A stretch of 64,000 nucleotides of DNA, taken from assembly GCF_000756305.1 (NCBI RefSeq), contig NZ_JRFE01000016.1, positions 37,764-101,763 on the forward strand. The letters are read 5' to 3'. Below the pieces are notes generated by a model. It did no database searches. It saw only the letters and a list, made by a program, of their open reading frames with translations, and had not been told where the DNA came from. Each line of letters starts with the position of its first letter. The stretch's first letter is position 1. Shown here one piece after another: positions 28,268 to 38,336 of the stretch. Position numbers and translations under genes: made by a program. The stretch comes from Myxosarcina sp. GI1 (lineage in GTDB: Bacteria; Cyanobacteriota; Cyanobacteriia; Cyanobacteriales; Xenococcaceae).

Positions 28268-29533
28268 GTGTCGGAGAAGAAACAAGCCGTGAGTCCCAAA
28301 CCCGAAAGTATTTCTAAACCAAAAGCCAATCGCGCTCGCCGCAGTCTTAAATTATTCCGTCGTGCGAACTGGAGCGATTCGACTTCGGCAGCTGTAAATC
28401 GACTATCATCTAGCAACCACCAACAGCCCAAAAGCCGCACTCGCCAAAAGTTTACTGCCGATTTACAGCCAAGAACAGCTAAACATCCTACTACTTTCTG
28501 GCACTCTCGCTTTCGAGCTTCTCCTTTATACATACCTTTTTTGGTAACGCTAAATTTAGCAGTAATTGCCGTTGGTTTGAGTACTATTTTGGGAACGACC
28601 ATCTCTATAGCCAATTCACTTCAGGTAACTTCACCTCAAGATAATGTTTCACCAGATAAAGTTTTGGCAGAAAACGCCGACAGCAATACCTCTCGATTAG
28701 AAAAGTTGTTTCCTATTGCTGAGTTGGGCAAAGAAATTCCCGCTCTTCAAGCCCAATTAGAAGACTTAGCTGCTCAATATCCCCAACTAGAACCAAAAGT
28801 ATTTCTCGCCGATCTCGATACTCAAAGCTATGTCAGTATTGATGGTCAAACCCCACTTTCTTCCGCTAGTACGATTAAATTACCAATACTGATTGCTTTC
28901 TTCCAAGATGTAGACGCGGGCAAGATCGACCTACAGGAAGAACTAACTATAACCGAAGAAGTTGTTGGTGGTGGTTCGGGTGGTATGCAGTACGAACCCA
29001 TAGGCACAAAATATACCGCTCTCGAAACTGTTACTTTAATGATTACGGTAAGCGACAATACTGCTACTAATATGTTGATCGAGCGTTTGGGGGGACAAGC
29101 TGCTCTCAATCAAAGATTTATTGATTTGGGTTTAACTGCTACTAGATTGCAAAACCCATTACCAGATTTAACAGGAACTAACACTACCAGTACCGAAGAT
29201 TTGGGCAATTTACTGGTTCAACTCGCTCGCGGCGAATTAGTTTCTATACAATCGCGCGATCGCCTGCTGTTAATTATGAGAAGTATTGTCCGTAATACGC
29301 TTCTTCCTGAAGGTTTAGAAGCAGGAGCGATAATCGCTCACAAAACAGGAGATATTAAATCAGTTTTAGGAGATGCAGGGATTATCGATATGCCTAACGG
29401 TAAACGCTACATAGCCTCTGTATTAGTCAAGCGTCCCGACAACGACCCACAGGCTAAAGAATTTATTCAGCAGATGTCTCATCTTGTTTATCAGTATTTC
29501 ACCTTACAACCAACTGACACCTTTACTAATTAA
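28268..29533 (+). CDS. Membrane-anchored class A beta-lactamase-like serine hydrolase
   Basis: 421 residues from GTG. A basic, Ser-rich cytoplasmic N-terminus of about 90 residues leads to one membrane segment (IPFLVTLNLAVIAVGLSTIL), then the penicillin-binding fold outside. Motifs: STIK (SxxK nucleophile), SDN in TVSDNTATN, and KTG in AHKTGDIK. The omega-loop region reads RLQNPLPDLTGTN, without the deacylating Glu166 of true class A beta-lactamases. The protein therefore probably binds cell-wall peptide or acylates slowly rather than giving strong penicillin resistance. Cell-wall function is inference. Confidence 0.82.
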   Translation: MSEKKQAVSPKPESISKPKANRARRSLKLFRRANWSDSTSAAVNRLSSSNHQQPKSRTRQKFTADLQPRTAKHPTTFWHSRFRASPLYIPFLVTLNLAVIAVGLSTILGTTISIANSLQVTSPQDNVSPDKVLAENADSNTSRLEKLFPIAELGKEIPALQAQLEDLAAQYPQLEPKVFLADLDTQSYVSIDGQTPLSSASTIKLPILIAFFQDVDAGKIDLQEELTITEEVVGGGSGGMQYEPIGTKYTALETVTLMITVSDNTATNMLIERLGGQAALNQRFIDLGLTATRLQNPLPDLTGTNTTSTEDLGNLLVQLARGELVSIQSRDRLLLIMRSIVRNTLLPEGLEAGAIIAHKTGDIKSVLGDAGIIDMPNGKRYIASVLVKRPDNDPQAKEFIQQMSHLVYQYFTLQPTDTFTN

Positions 29534-29689
29534 ATGTCAAACTAATTACCCCGATCGACGCTTGAGGACTTGGGGATATAAAGGACTTGAGGAAATCTCC
29601 CTACTTCTCTAATTCCCTACTTCCTTACTCTCCAAATCAAAATATTTTATGTTTAATTAAGTGAAGTTACTTAGTAGGGGTTAGCAAAA

Positions 29690-30400
29690 ATGGAAATTTT
29701 AATAGTTGAAGACGAAAGCGAAATCGCTCAACTAATTAAACAAACCTTAGAAAGAGAAAATTTTAGTTGTGCGGTCGCGAGTAACGGCTTACTGGCACTA
29801 GAAAGCTTTAAACAGCAAGAACCCGATTTAGTAATTCTCGATCTCATGCTTCCTGGTTTGGACGGTTTGGAAGTATGTACTCGCATTCGCCAACAGCCTA
29901 ACGTTAAAGATCCTTACATTTTGATGCTGACCGCCAGAGGAGAAGAAATAGATCGCGTTATTGGTCTTTCTACTGGTGCCGATGATTATTTAGTCAAACC
30001 ATTTAGCCCCAGAGAATTAGTAGCGAGAGTTAGAGCTTTATTGCGCCGCAGTCTGCGTCATAGCACACAAGAATCATCTCAAATTTATCGCACCAAGCAT
30101 TTTACAGTTGATTTAGACCAGCGTATTGCAACTCGTCAGCTAAACTCTCAAGCGGCAGAAAATCTCGATCTCACTACTTTGGAATTTAATTTATTGGCGA
30201 CTTTTATCAGCTATCCAGGTCGGGTTTGGAGTCGTACCCAACTAATAGATAAGCTTTGGGGTAATGATTTTTTTGGTGACGAACGTGTAGTCGATACTCA
30301 CATCAGACGCTTGCGTAAAAAAATTGAGCCTGATACTGCTAATCCTACTTTTGTTAAAACTGTAGTGGGAGTGGGATATAAGTTTGAAGATGAAGCATAG
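29690..30400 (+). CDS. OmpR/PhoB-family response regulator
   Basis: 236 residues. REC domain (1-120) with Asp51 in VILDLMLP and Lys in DYLVKPFSPRE; linker; winged-helix DNA-binding domain (140-235) with LTTLEFNLLATF, SRTQLIDKLWG, VDTHIRRLRKKI and VVGVGYKF. It binds promoter DNA on phosphorylation. No kinase is adjacent, so the partner is unknown. Confidence 0.93.
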   Translation: MEILIVEDESEIAQLIKQTLERENFSCAVASNGLLALESFKQQEPDLVILDLMLPGLDGLEVCTRIRQQPNVKDPYILMLTARGEEIDRVIGLSTGADDYLVKPFSPRELVARVRALLRRSLRHSTQESSQIYRTKHFTVDLDQRIATRQLNSQAAENLDLTTLEFNLLATFISYPGRVWSRTQLIDKLWGNDFFGDERVVDTHIRRLRKKIEPDTANPTFVKTVVGVGYKFEDEA

Positions 30401-30413
30401 TACCGCTATGCGG

Positions 30414-30448
30414 AAGTCAAAAGTCGAAAGTCAAAAGGCAAAAGGGAA
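30414..30448. repeat. Heptanucleotide repeat (AAGTCAA-type), five units
   Basis: Units AAGTCAA, AAGTCGA, AAGTCAA, AAGGCAA, AAGGGAA in tandem directly after the OmpR-type regulator. STRR-type repeat. Confidence 0.8.
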
Positions 30449-30527
30449 TTATGGCTATTTAAAGGTTTTTAATTTAATTGGGTCGATATACTTAGCAAAC
30501 CTCAAAAAACTATTGTAGGAAGATATT

Positions 30528-30761
30528 ATGGCTTTTGGCAAAATAAATAATGAGCTTAAACTTATTGGTAAAAGTAAAAATATTCCAGGGGTAGCATTGC
30601 TAGTTTCCAATCGCCTGAAAGAAAAACTAGGTGACAGAGTTTACGAGCGATTACTGCAAACCTTAAAAAAGGAGTCTGTATACGAACGAGCACCTAAACT
30701 CAATACCAAAGATGGTGATGCTTACTTACACCATCCAGGCTATCTACCACCAAACTACTAA
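30528..30761 (+). CDS. Small hypothetical protein, 77 aa
   Basis: Starts at ATG with AGGAAG about 7 bases upstream. Basic N-terminal half (MAFGKINNELKLIGKSKNIP), a helix (LLVSNRLKEKLGDRVYERLLQTLKK) and a Tyr/His/Pro-rich end (DAYLHHPGYLPPNY). The family is not recognised. Good ribosome site and protein-like composition support a real gene. Confidence 0.5.
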   Translation: MAFGKINNELKLIGKSKNIPGVALLVSNRLKEKLGDRVYERLLQTLKKESVYERAPKLNTKDGDAYLHHPGYLPPNY

Positions 30762-30939
30762 GATTTTTTTGAGTCTACTATTAAGAGAGTCGATCGCATT
30801 GAAGATTGCTATTTAGAAACTCCAGCCAAAGTTTTTGAGTGTCGCGATAAAAATAAGTATAATTTCAAGAATGAAGTTAACTAAATACGGTAGTTAGACG
30901 TTAGTTGCTAGTTGTTAGTAAATAAACATTAGTTAATAA

Positions 30940-31695
30940 TTATTGCTCGGTTTCTTGAGCAGTTTGTAATTTAGATTTAAGTTCATCAATTTTAGTGATA
31001 ATTTCTTGTCGGTGCTGCTTATCTCGAATATTAGGAAGAACCAGCGACCAGGCTAAAATTTGAGCCTCAGTAATGTCGGGATTTTGAGCTAAAAACTCAG
31101 CAGTATTACGATAGCGAACAGCTAGTTCTGCACCGCTCTCTCCATGAATAGAAGCTAAGTCTGCTGCCGTTTTATAAGAATTTTTAGCCGCTTGAATATC
31201 CCCTAAATACAATAACTCATCTAAACCTTTTGCTGTCCATAATAAGGCAGCTTCTGGCGATTCTGGAGAAACTGACTTTAAAACCTTTTCCATTAAAATA
31301 ATAGTTTCTTCGGGCTTACCAGCATGGATAGTATTAGCAGTAGAAAGAGTTAAATAGGCTTTAGAGAAACGAGGATCGAAACTGCTAATTGTTTTAAAAT
31401 AATCTGTAACCAATGAGTGACCAGTCTGTTCTCTAGCTGGTTTATCGCCATAATATTGAATAAAATTCAAATAAGTCCAATCAGCAACTATGTTGTCATA
31501 ATCTAAACCAGGAAGTTGTTGTTGAGCGTTAACCAATCTTTTTTGCTCTTGTTCTTCTTGATAATAGTTGTTTGATGAAGATGGAGTGAAAAAATCTCGA
31601 TATTGCTGACATTGTAAAATAATTACTCCTGTCAGACAGCTAAACCAAACAAAGGGTAGAGTTTGAGTGAACTTGAGTAGGCGAGAGAAGAACAT
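30940..31695 (-). CDS. Membrane-anchored TPR-like protein
   Basis: 251 residues. One N-terminal hydrophobic segment (LPFVWFSCLTGVIILQCQ) acts as signal or anchor, possibly with a lipidated Cys. The rest is helical with TPR-like pairs: SSFDPRFSKAYLTLSTANTI, SPEAALLWTAKGLDELLYLG and DIQAAKNSYKTAADLASIHG. It ends in a charged helix. A scaffold role at the membrane is inference. Confidence 0.65.
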   Translation of the reverse strand: MFFSRLLKFTQTLPFVWFSCLTGVIILQCQQYRDFFTPSSSNNYYQEEQEQKRLVNAQQQLPGLDYDNIVADWTYLNFIQYYGDKPAREQTGHSLVTDYFKTISSFDPRFSKAYLTLSTANTIHAGKPEETIILMEKVLKSVSPESPEAALLWTAKGLDELLYLGDIQAAKNSYKTAADLASIHGESGAELAVRYRNTAEFLAQNPDITEAQILAWSLVLPNIRDKQHRQEIITKIDELKSKLQTAQETEQ

Positions 31696-31800
31696 ATTTA
31701 AAAAATAAAAACTAAAATATTTAGAACGAGTGTTTTCACTTAAGTGATTACACTTATACTGCCATAGTTTTTATTTACTGTCGTGAGTTTGTAACGCGAC

Positions 31801-31917
31801 TCAGTTAATTAAAATGTCTACTTCGATCGCCCGAACAACATCTATAACAAAGATTGCAGCAACTACTAAATGTATTTTTGCAACATCTTGATTCATTAAA
31901 ACTTTAATTCCCTTCAT
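31801..31917 (-). CDS. Possible small membrane peptide, 38 aa
   Basis: In the 276-bp gap before the FUSC gene. ATG to TGA, with the central hydrophobic stretch IHLVVAAIFVIDVVRAIEV. No good ribosome site is visible. It may be chance. Confidence 0.2.
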   Translation of the reverse strand: MKGIKVLMNQDVAKIHLVVAAIFVIDVVRAIEVDILIN

Positions 31918-31971
31918 CACAAATTTATTCTAAATTTATGTATTTATTTCTACATCGCAGACAGTAAGTTA

Positions 31972-32898
31972 ATGTCCCCAAAAAATCGGCAGTTTCTTGG
32001 TTGGTTATGGCAGCAGTTTCAACTCCAGCAGGGTAAACCCGCTTACATCTATGGCTTGCGAACACTTTTAGTCTTAGGAGCACCTATTGCAGTAGGATTT
32101 CTTCTCGGTAAACCTACGGCAAGTGCGATCGCAACTATCTCGGCTTTATTTGTCGGAATGGTTAATATTAATGGAACTTATCGCCAGCAAGCTCTAGCAA
32201 TCGGTACGGCAACAGTTGGTATTACTTTGGCTTTGTTAATCGCCAATTTAGTTAGTAGTAATTTTTGGTTGACTATTGCCACGACCTTTACAGTCATTTT
32301 TGTCCTCGGTTTGGCTGGTTTGTATGATGCGGCAGCGGCGAGAGTTAGCTTAGTTATTTCGATGATGTTTATTATCTCACTAGCTAGATTTTCGTCGTTT
32401 CCCAATTTGGTTACGATTCTCGAACAATGTCTGCTTTGTCTGGCTGGCGGACTGTGGACTATGGTATTGTCGTTGAGCTTATGGATAGTACGACCCTATA
32501 AACCCGTCATTCAGTCAGTTGCCGATTGCTATCTTGCTTTGAGTAAATTGACTCAGTTAGCACAGAACCGAGTAACCAATTTGCAACAGGAAGATACAAA
32601 TTTTTTACAAACACAAGATGCAGCAATTCAAAATATAATTTTTGCCCGCGATATGTGGACTTCGGTTTGGACTAAAGAAAAAACCGATAATCCCAGAGGA
32701 GAACGATTGCTGGTGTTGTTGGAAGATGCCAATCAAATTGCTAATTCCCTGGTGGCATTGGCAGAATTAATCGCGATCGCTTCTCAGAAGTCTTTATTCG
32801 CTCTTTTACAACCAGAAATCGAAAGAGGGACAGAACAAATAGTAGTAAGTTTGCAGAGATTGTCAACTGCTTTAAAAAAAGAGCGATCGATACCTTTA
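31972..32898 (+). pseudogene. FUSC-family transporter, 5' part (interrupted by IS630-type element)
   Basis: 309 codons up to the insertion point, ending KKERSIPL; reading on into the element gives foreign residues to a stop at 33006. Residues about 25-165 hold membrane helices (LLVLGAPIAVGFLLGKP, IATISALFVGMVNINGTYRQQ, LVISMMFIISLA), then a cytoplasmic helical region begins. The rest of the gene resumes in the same frame at 34101. Removing 32899-34098 plus one TA copy restores a continuous gene of about 758 codons, a normal size for FUSC/aromatic-acid-exporter-like proteins. As it stands, the encoded protein is truncated. Confidence 0.88.
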
Positions 32899-32906
32899 AA
32901 CCGCAT

Positions 32907-33755
32907 CTACTTTGAAAACCGTAGTTTTTCTTCTTCTGGATCGAGGTGTTTTTTAACCCACAAGCGATCGCTTAAAAACAGTGGAGTAGTATTAATTAGA
33001 TGCTGAAAATCAGCAACAGCAGAAATTAACTCTTGTTGTTGGTCATAACAAACATGATAAGTTATGTCTTCTCTGAGCCATTGCCAAAGATGTTCGACAG
33101 GCATAAAATCTGGGCTATAGCCAGGTAATTGTAGAAGATGGATGTCCATTGCTGATGCTGCCTCGGTGACCACTTTAGCACGATGATATGGTGCGCCATC
33201 CCAAACCACAGTTATTTGTTGCTGGGGAAATTCGACTCGCAACTTTTTGAGAACATCAATGGTATTAATTTTCTCTGCTTTCTCATAAGGAAAAATTCTG
33301 GTTTGCGCCTGATTATAGAGGTAAACACCATAAAAAGAGACTTTCTTTCTTCCAGGAGAACTAGAGCTGACCCAAAACCTTTCTCCCCGAATTGACCAAC
33401 CGTAACCTTCATCGGTATCTAAATGTATATGGGCTTCATCAATATAGATAATTAATCGCTTTTGATGAAGTGCATCCTCTAATAATTCAGTAATTTGTTC
33501 GACAAATTCAGCTCTTTTGGCGGTATTGCCTTTATTAAGCAACTTCTTCGCTTTCTTCCAGGAAAAACCCATCTGCTTAAGAGTTTTTCTGACTGTCTCT
33601 CGACAACAATTTATCTTCCACTTCTGTTTCAGCCAGTGGACGAATCTTTTTAACGTCCAACGTGGAAACCCTTGAGATTTCCTCCCTCTTTCTTGTGGTG
33701 CTAATGCTGACCTTAAAAGAGCTTTCTGGATTTGATTCCCTAAATCTTTTCGCAC
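32907..33755 (-). CDS. IS630-type transposase, catalytic part (OrfB)
   Basis: 282 residues from GTG at 33755; normally made as a fusion with OrfA by frameshift. Helix-turn-helix remainder at the start, then an RNase-H-like DDE domain: Asp106 in IYIDEAHIH, Asp186 in VVWDGAPYH and Glu221 in DFMPVEHLW. The 34-residue spacing between the last two is the DD34E pattern. Its stop codon lies inside the left terminal repeat. All catalytic residues are present, so it may be active. Confidence 0.92.
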   Translation of the reverse strand: MRKDLGNQIQKALLRSALAPQERGRKSQGFPRWTLKRFVHWLKQKWKINCCRETVRKTLKQMGFSWKKAKKLLNKGNTAKRAEFVEQITELLEDALHQKRLIIYIDEAHIHLDTDEGYGWSIRGERFWVSSSSPGRKKVSFYGVYLYNQAQTRIFPYEKAEKINTIDVLKKLRVEFPQQQITVVWDGAPYHRAKVVTEAASAMDIHLLQLPGYSPDFMPVEHLWQWLREDITYHVCYDQQQELISAVADFQHLINTTPLFLSDRLWVKKHLDPEEEKLRFSK

Positions 33756-34018
33756 CGTTTCGGAAAAAAAGGGTTTCTTCCTCCCGTTCTTTGATACTCG
33801 ACGGCTTTGAGACCTTCTTGATTATAACGATGCACCCATTCCATTACTGTTTGGGGATTTCTTCGGGTTTGTTCCCCTACCTTTGTAGCACTTTTCCCTT
33901 CACTAATTTCATACAATGCCATCAGTCTCTCTCTTGTTCGAGGATGTTTGGCAGCCAATGCCTCTGTTCTTAATAACTCTTTGCTTTGATTCCAACGAGC
34001 GTAATCTACTTTTAACAT
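33740..34018 (-). CDS. IS630-type transposase, DNA-binding part (OrfA)
   Basis: 92 residues from ATG at 34018. Helix-turn-helix domain: RERLMALYEISEGKSATKVG and NPQTVMEWVHRYNQEGLKAV bind the element ends. It overlaps OrfB by 16 bp in the -1 frame. Seven Ts in the mRNA sense (plus-strand A-run at 33764-33770) form a slippery site just before the OrfA stop. Confidence 0.88.
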   Translation of the reverse strand: MLKVDYARWNQSKELLRTEALAAKHPRTRERLMALYEISEGKSATKVGEQTRRNPQTVMEWVHRYNQEGLKAVEYQRTGGRNPFFPKRCEKI

Positions 34019-34100
34019 CAAATCGATCTTATTTTTCTTCTCTTAATCAGCCTATTTGATTTTGAGCCAAAACTCCAGTTTTCAAACTGGACGGGGTTTA

Positions 34101-35450
34101 GAAGATTTAGAACGAAGTATAGAGGCGTTAGAACACCAATGGCAAAGCGTGCGCGATCGCATCCATCAGCAAACCCTTAAAATTCAAACTAGTGATTATG
34201 CAGAACTCGTCAATCTCAGAAAAATCGTTACGAGTTTGACTAAGCTATCACAACAAATTCATACCGATGCAGAAATTGCGACTAATTTGAGTTTTAGCTC
34301 TACTCCCTCGAACAGTTTCTTTCTAACCCAGCCACAACCTTCTTTTTGGTGGGACACGATTAAAAATAATTTTAACTTTCGTTCGGTTTCTTTCCGTCAT
34401 GCTTTACGTTTGGCAGCGATTGTCATCACCGCCCAATTAATTGCTTATGTGTTGCCCATATCTAGAGGTTATTGGATTACTCTAACAGCACTGGTCGCTC
34501 TAAAACCTAACTTTGGTGGAACATTTCAGAGTACGGGGCAAAGGGTTCTTGGAACTATTGTCGGCAGTATTATTGGCATTGTTTTAGTGACTCAAATTCA
34601 TAACTCTGTGGCGATCGCCTCATTGGTTTTGCTGTTGATGTTTGGTGCGATGTCGTTGCGTTCTTTGAGCTACAGCATTTTTATTACTTTACTCACACCC
34701 GTAATTATTTTGCTACTCAACGTTATTGGAGTTGGAGACTGGAAAATTGGCATCCTGCGAATTATCGATAGTTTAATTGGAGGGGGGCTGGCACTTTTGG
34801 GCAGTTACTTACTGTTTCCTAATTGGGAAAAAGAGCAGCTTCCCACCCAACTAGAGCAAACGATTCAAGCTAATCTGGCTTATTTTCAGGCAGTAATCTC
34901 TATATATTTAGCTAAAAACAATGATGGTGAAAGTTCGCTACAGCGATCGCGCCATCGAGCAGCATTAGAAAACGCCAATGCCGAAGCAGCAGCCCAAAGA
35001 TTATTTAGCGAACCGCGTCATATTCGCGGAGAAATCGAACCCGTTATGACTCTAATGCTGTATATTCGTAGCTTTTTTAGCTCTGTAACTGCTTTGAGCG
35101 AACATTTAGCAGAACTCAGTGAAGAAAATCGCTTTGCTCACATCGAAGATCTTACTGAGGCAATTGCAAGAGTGTTAGACAATTTAGCCACCGCTCTCAA
35201 TCGAGGAGAAGAACCCCAACCTTTACCAGCTTTAGATAATTATCTGGCAGTTATTGGCGATCGCCTCGAAAAATTACATGCAGCTCGTTTCCTAGAAATG
35301 ACTGCTCATTCTATTGCCGTAACTCCTACTTTGCGATCGATACGAGAACAGACTCCAGTGGCTACCGAACTAAATAGAATTGTTCGCTCGGTAACAATTA
35401 TGCACTGCACTATTAGTAGAATGCGAGAGATTGAAGCCAAAGCGCGATAA
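34101..35450 (+). pseudogene. FUSC-family transporter, 3' part
   Basis: 449 codons after the insertion, in frame with the part ending at 32898. Begins EDLERSIEALEHQWQSVRDR, a cytoplasmic helix, then the second membrane block (HALRLAAIVITAQLIAYVLP, GYWITLTALVALKPNFGGTF, VLGTIVGSIIGIVL) typical of FUSC, then a helical C-terminal region. An in-frame TTG at 34056 inside the element could allow some translation of this half. Without the N-terminal membrane block, function is doubtful. Confidence 0.88.
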
Positions 35451-35580
35451 CCTTAATTTCTAATCGAGTACAAATCCGAAGAAGTTGCTAGGCTTTAAAG
35501 AGTTAGAGTAGCAGGACAGAGTACGGAAGAAAAATTCTCCCTGCTCCCTGCTAAGGACAGCAATGCTCCCATGCTTTTAT

Positions 35581-37383
35581 CTATGTATCTTTTTCCAACC
35601 AAGTTTTAATTGTCGAAGTCACCTCAGCAAGGGGGATTTCTTGAGATTCGTGGTTAGCTCTCTTAACTACTTCAACTTTTCCCGATTTAAGCGAGCGCCC
35701 CGTAACAATCCGATAGGGAATACCGATCAGATCGCTATCTTTAAACTTAGCCCCCGCTCTTTCCTGGCGATCGTCTAGTAAAGTCTCCACGTTAGCCTGG
35801 TTTAATTCTTGATAGAGTTGTTCGGCAGTTTCTACCTGTGAGGAGTCGGACATATTGGGAATCACGATAATTACCTGATATGGTGCGATCGCTACTGGCC
35901 AAATAATACCGTCTTTATCGTAAGATTGTTCCACCGCAGCTTGTGCCAGACGCGAAACCCCGATACCGTAGCAACCCATCCACAAAGGTTCTTCCGTACC
36001 TGCCTCGCTAGCGTAAGTAGCCCCCATTGCCTGAGAATATTTAGTTCCCAACTGAAAAATATGTCCTGCTTCAATTCCTCTGGCACTTTGAAGGGTTTGA
36101 CTGGAATCTAGTACCGAGCGTTCGCCTACCTTAGCTGCTTTAATATCTACCACCAATTCTGGAAGGGTAAACTCCTTACCCCAATTAGCTCCTACTACGT
36201 GGTAGCTAGACTCATTAGCACCAGTAATAAAGTTTTCTAACTTTACTACCGTTTTATCTGCCAGTCGTAAAAACTTCGGTGCCACCTCTTTAGCAGGACT
36301 AATACAGTCATCATCGAGATTGGGAGCAATATAACCTAGAGGCAGAGGTTTTGCTGCCCATTTCTTCTGTGCCGTTTCATCGGGTACGTTCAAACCGATG
36401 ACGGTATTGGCATTATATTGGGGAGCGAGTTTAACTAATTCGTTTTGCAGTTTGACTTCATTAATATCAAGATCGCCACGAATGCTAATTAAAACTAATA
36501 CTTTGATACCGTTGTCGTAAATAGCTTCGTAAAGAACGTTTTTAACAATCGCGGTAGGCGAACATTTTAAAAACTCTGCTAGTTTGGCAATAGTTGCGGT
36601 GTCTGGGGTTTCTATCTTTTCGTAGCTAGTAAATGGCGAAGCTACGGCATCGGTTGGCAGAGAAACCGCTTTTTCAACATTTGCCGCGTATTTACCGTCT
36701 TCGGTGTAAAGAATTTCATCTTCTCCCGCCTCTGCTAGAATCATAAACTCCTGAGAACCAGAACCGCCAATGGCTCCCGAATCTGCTTCTACTGCCCGAA
36801 ACTGCAAACCGCAACGTTTGAGAATATTATTATATGCCCGATCCATATCTCGATAGGTTTGTTTGAGGCTAGCTTCATCGGTATGAAACGAATAGGCATC
36901 TTTCATAATAAATTCTCGACCGCGCATCAAGCCAAAACGAGGGCGAATTTCGTCGCGAAATTTAGTTTGAATCTGGTATAAATTTAGCGGTAGCTGACGG
37001 TAAGAACGGATAGCATCTCTAGCGATCGCGGTAATTACTTCCTCATGAGTGGGACCTAATCCCAGCTCTCGCTGCTGGCGATCGACTAAGGAAAACATAA
37101 TTCCTTCGGCTTTAGTATAGGTATCCCAACGCCCCGACTCTTGCCATAGCTGTGCTGGCTGTATTTGGGGTAACAAACATTCCTGCGCCCCTGTTTTATC
37201 CATTTCTTCACGCACGATTTGAGAGACTTTTTGCAGCACCCGCCACATTAGGGGTAAATAAGCGTAAATACCGCTACCGATGCGACGAATGTAACCCGCA
37301 CGCAGCAGCAACTGATGACTGGGAATTTCTGCCTCTGCTGGATTTTCTCGCAGCGTGACAAACAGCATTTGTTGTAAGCGCAT
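35581..37383 (-). CDS. proS: Prolyl-tRNA synthetase
   Basis: 600 residues, bacterial type. Class II core: motif 1 region near [17 protein letters not shown], motif 2 [21 protein letters not shown], motif 3 [16 protein letters not shown]. Between motifs 2 and 3 lies the editing domain (about 220-400) that clears Ala-tRNA(Pro). The C-terminal anticodon-binding domain includes [12 protein letters not shown]. Cytosolic. The upstream hairpin ACTAAAA-cc-TTTTAGT (37423-37438) may be regulatory. Confidence 0.95.
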   Translation of the reverse strand: MRLQQMLFVTLRENPAEAEIPSHQLLLRAGYIRRIGSGIYAYLPLMWRVLQKVSQIVREEMDKTGAQECLLPQIQPAQLWQESGRWDTYTKAEGIMFSLVDRQQRELGLGPTHEEVITAIARDAIRSYRQLPLNLYQIQTKFRDEIRPRFGLMRGREFIMKDAYSFHTDEASLKQTYRDMDRAYNNILKRCGLQFRAVEADSGAIGGSGSQEFMILAEAGEDEILYTEDGKYAANVEKAVSLPTDAVASPFTSYEKIETPDTATIAKLAEFLKCSPTAIVKNVLYEAIYDNGIKVLVLISIRGDLDINEVKLQNELVKLAPQYNANTVIGLNVPDETAQKKWAAKPLPLGYIAPNLDDDCISPAKEVAPKFLRLADKTVVKLENFITGANESSYHVVGANWGKEFTLPELVVDIKAAKVGERSVLDSSQTLQSARGIEAGHIFQLGTKYSQAMGATYASEAGTEEPLWMGCYGIGVSRLAQAAVEQSYDKDGIIWPVAIAPYQVIIVIPNMSDSSQVETAEQLYQELNQANVETLLDDRQERAGAKFKDSDLIGIPYRIVTGRSLKSGKVEVVKRANHESQEIPLAEVTSTIKTWLEKDT

Positions 37384-37636
37384 TGTTATCTCTCTAGCTA
37401 AACTTAGGAATACTTATTTTAGACTAAAACCTTTTAGTTACTTTTACCGAATTAATTTAAGTTTTCAATAAAGTAAAGTAAGTTTTACAACCTAATAGTT
37501 AAAAATTTAGATGAAGTTTGTCGATTCTGTGACGGCATATCTAGTCATTTAAATTTATTTATGTATATATGGAGTAAAGCAAAATATTTAATTTTTAGTT
37601 TTATTTACTTAAAAAAATATTAACGGAGATAGATTG

Positions 37637-38179
37637 ATGAAAATTGGAGCGCAAGAGGGCAACTGGGTAAATCGCAATGTCATGGAAATTTTAGTTAAAG
37701 AAGAAATTGACAGACAAATTCGCCGCTATCCGTCAAATGTTGTCAAAAAAATCAATCTTTTAGAAGTAGCTACTTATGCGTTAAATAGATTGCCAGCTTT
37801 ATATGCTTCTTCTCAGCAAGGATTTAACAAACAAAAATTAAAAGGACGTGCGGAACACAGCGTAGAAATTACTCAAGCCGTTCGTCGAGGTTTTGCGGCG
37901 GTACAGCAAGATTTATTGCGTTATTCCGTTCCCTTGATTGAATCTACTGAGCCAAGTATTAACGACGATACTAAGGATATTGAAGAAGCTAGAAAAGCCT
38001 TGCAAGAGTTAGCCAAGTATTTACCCAATGGTGAATTTTCTTGGTCTAAAATTGTTAAGTTAATCAAACCTTATTTAGCCCAAGCTAATCTTAAAGACGC
38101 AAGTTCTACTCGTCGCTTTGATAAAATAACCTGCAACTCTAGTTCCGAATGGGTAGGCAACTCTAGCTATCGAAAATAA
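37637..38179 (+). CDS. comFB: ComFB family late-competence protein
   Basis: 180 residues from ATG at 37637, with CGGAGA about 8 bases upstream; a TTG one codon earlier is less likely. The ComFB core is NVMEILVKEEIDRQIRRYPS followed by INLLEVATYALNRLPALYASS. In Synechocystis, ComFB binds c-di-AMP and is needed for natural competence. A long variable C-terminal half follows, ending in a Ser-rich tail. It is transcribed alone. Confidence 0.85.
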   Translation: MKIGAQEGNWVNRNVMEILVKEEIDRQIRRYPSNVVKKINLLEVATYALNRLPALYASSQQGFNKQKLKGRAEHSVEITQAVRRGFAAVQQDLLRYSVPLIESTEPSINDDTKDIEEARKALQELAKYLPNGEFSWSKIVKLIKPYLAQANLKDASSTRRFDKITCNSSSEWVGNSSYRK

Positions 38180-38336
38180 TCTGTGTCAAGTCGCGAACAA
38201 AAGAAGTTTTAAGAGAAGCAACGAAAAACAAGTTTTATAGTCATTTTAGTTAATTAATACCTATAGTTTCTTTTTGGAATAACTATATTTATTAAATATA
38301 AAAACTATTAGTTTTAAAATGTGACCCAATCTAACC

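Larger units (their letters stand above)
32899..34098 (-). mobile_element. Complete IS630-type insertion sequence, 1200 bp
   Basis: Terminal inverted repeats start AACCGCATCTACTTTGAAAA (left) and, on the other strand, AACCCCGTCCAGTTTGAAAA (right); 24 of the first 30 bases match. TA dinucleotides at 32897-32898 and 34099-34100 are the target duplication expected of IS630/Tc1-mariner elements. Two overlapping transposase frames lie on the minus strand. Ends, frames and catalytic residues all look intact. Confidence 0.93.

Noticed and set aside
31972-33006. Taking the 344-codon frame as a complete FUSC gene
   Set aside because: Its last 36 codons are inside the insertion sequence; the true continuation is at 34101.
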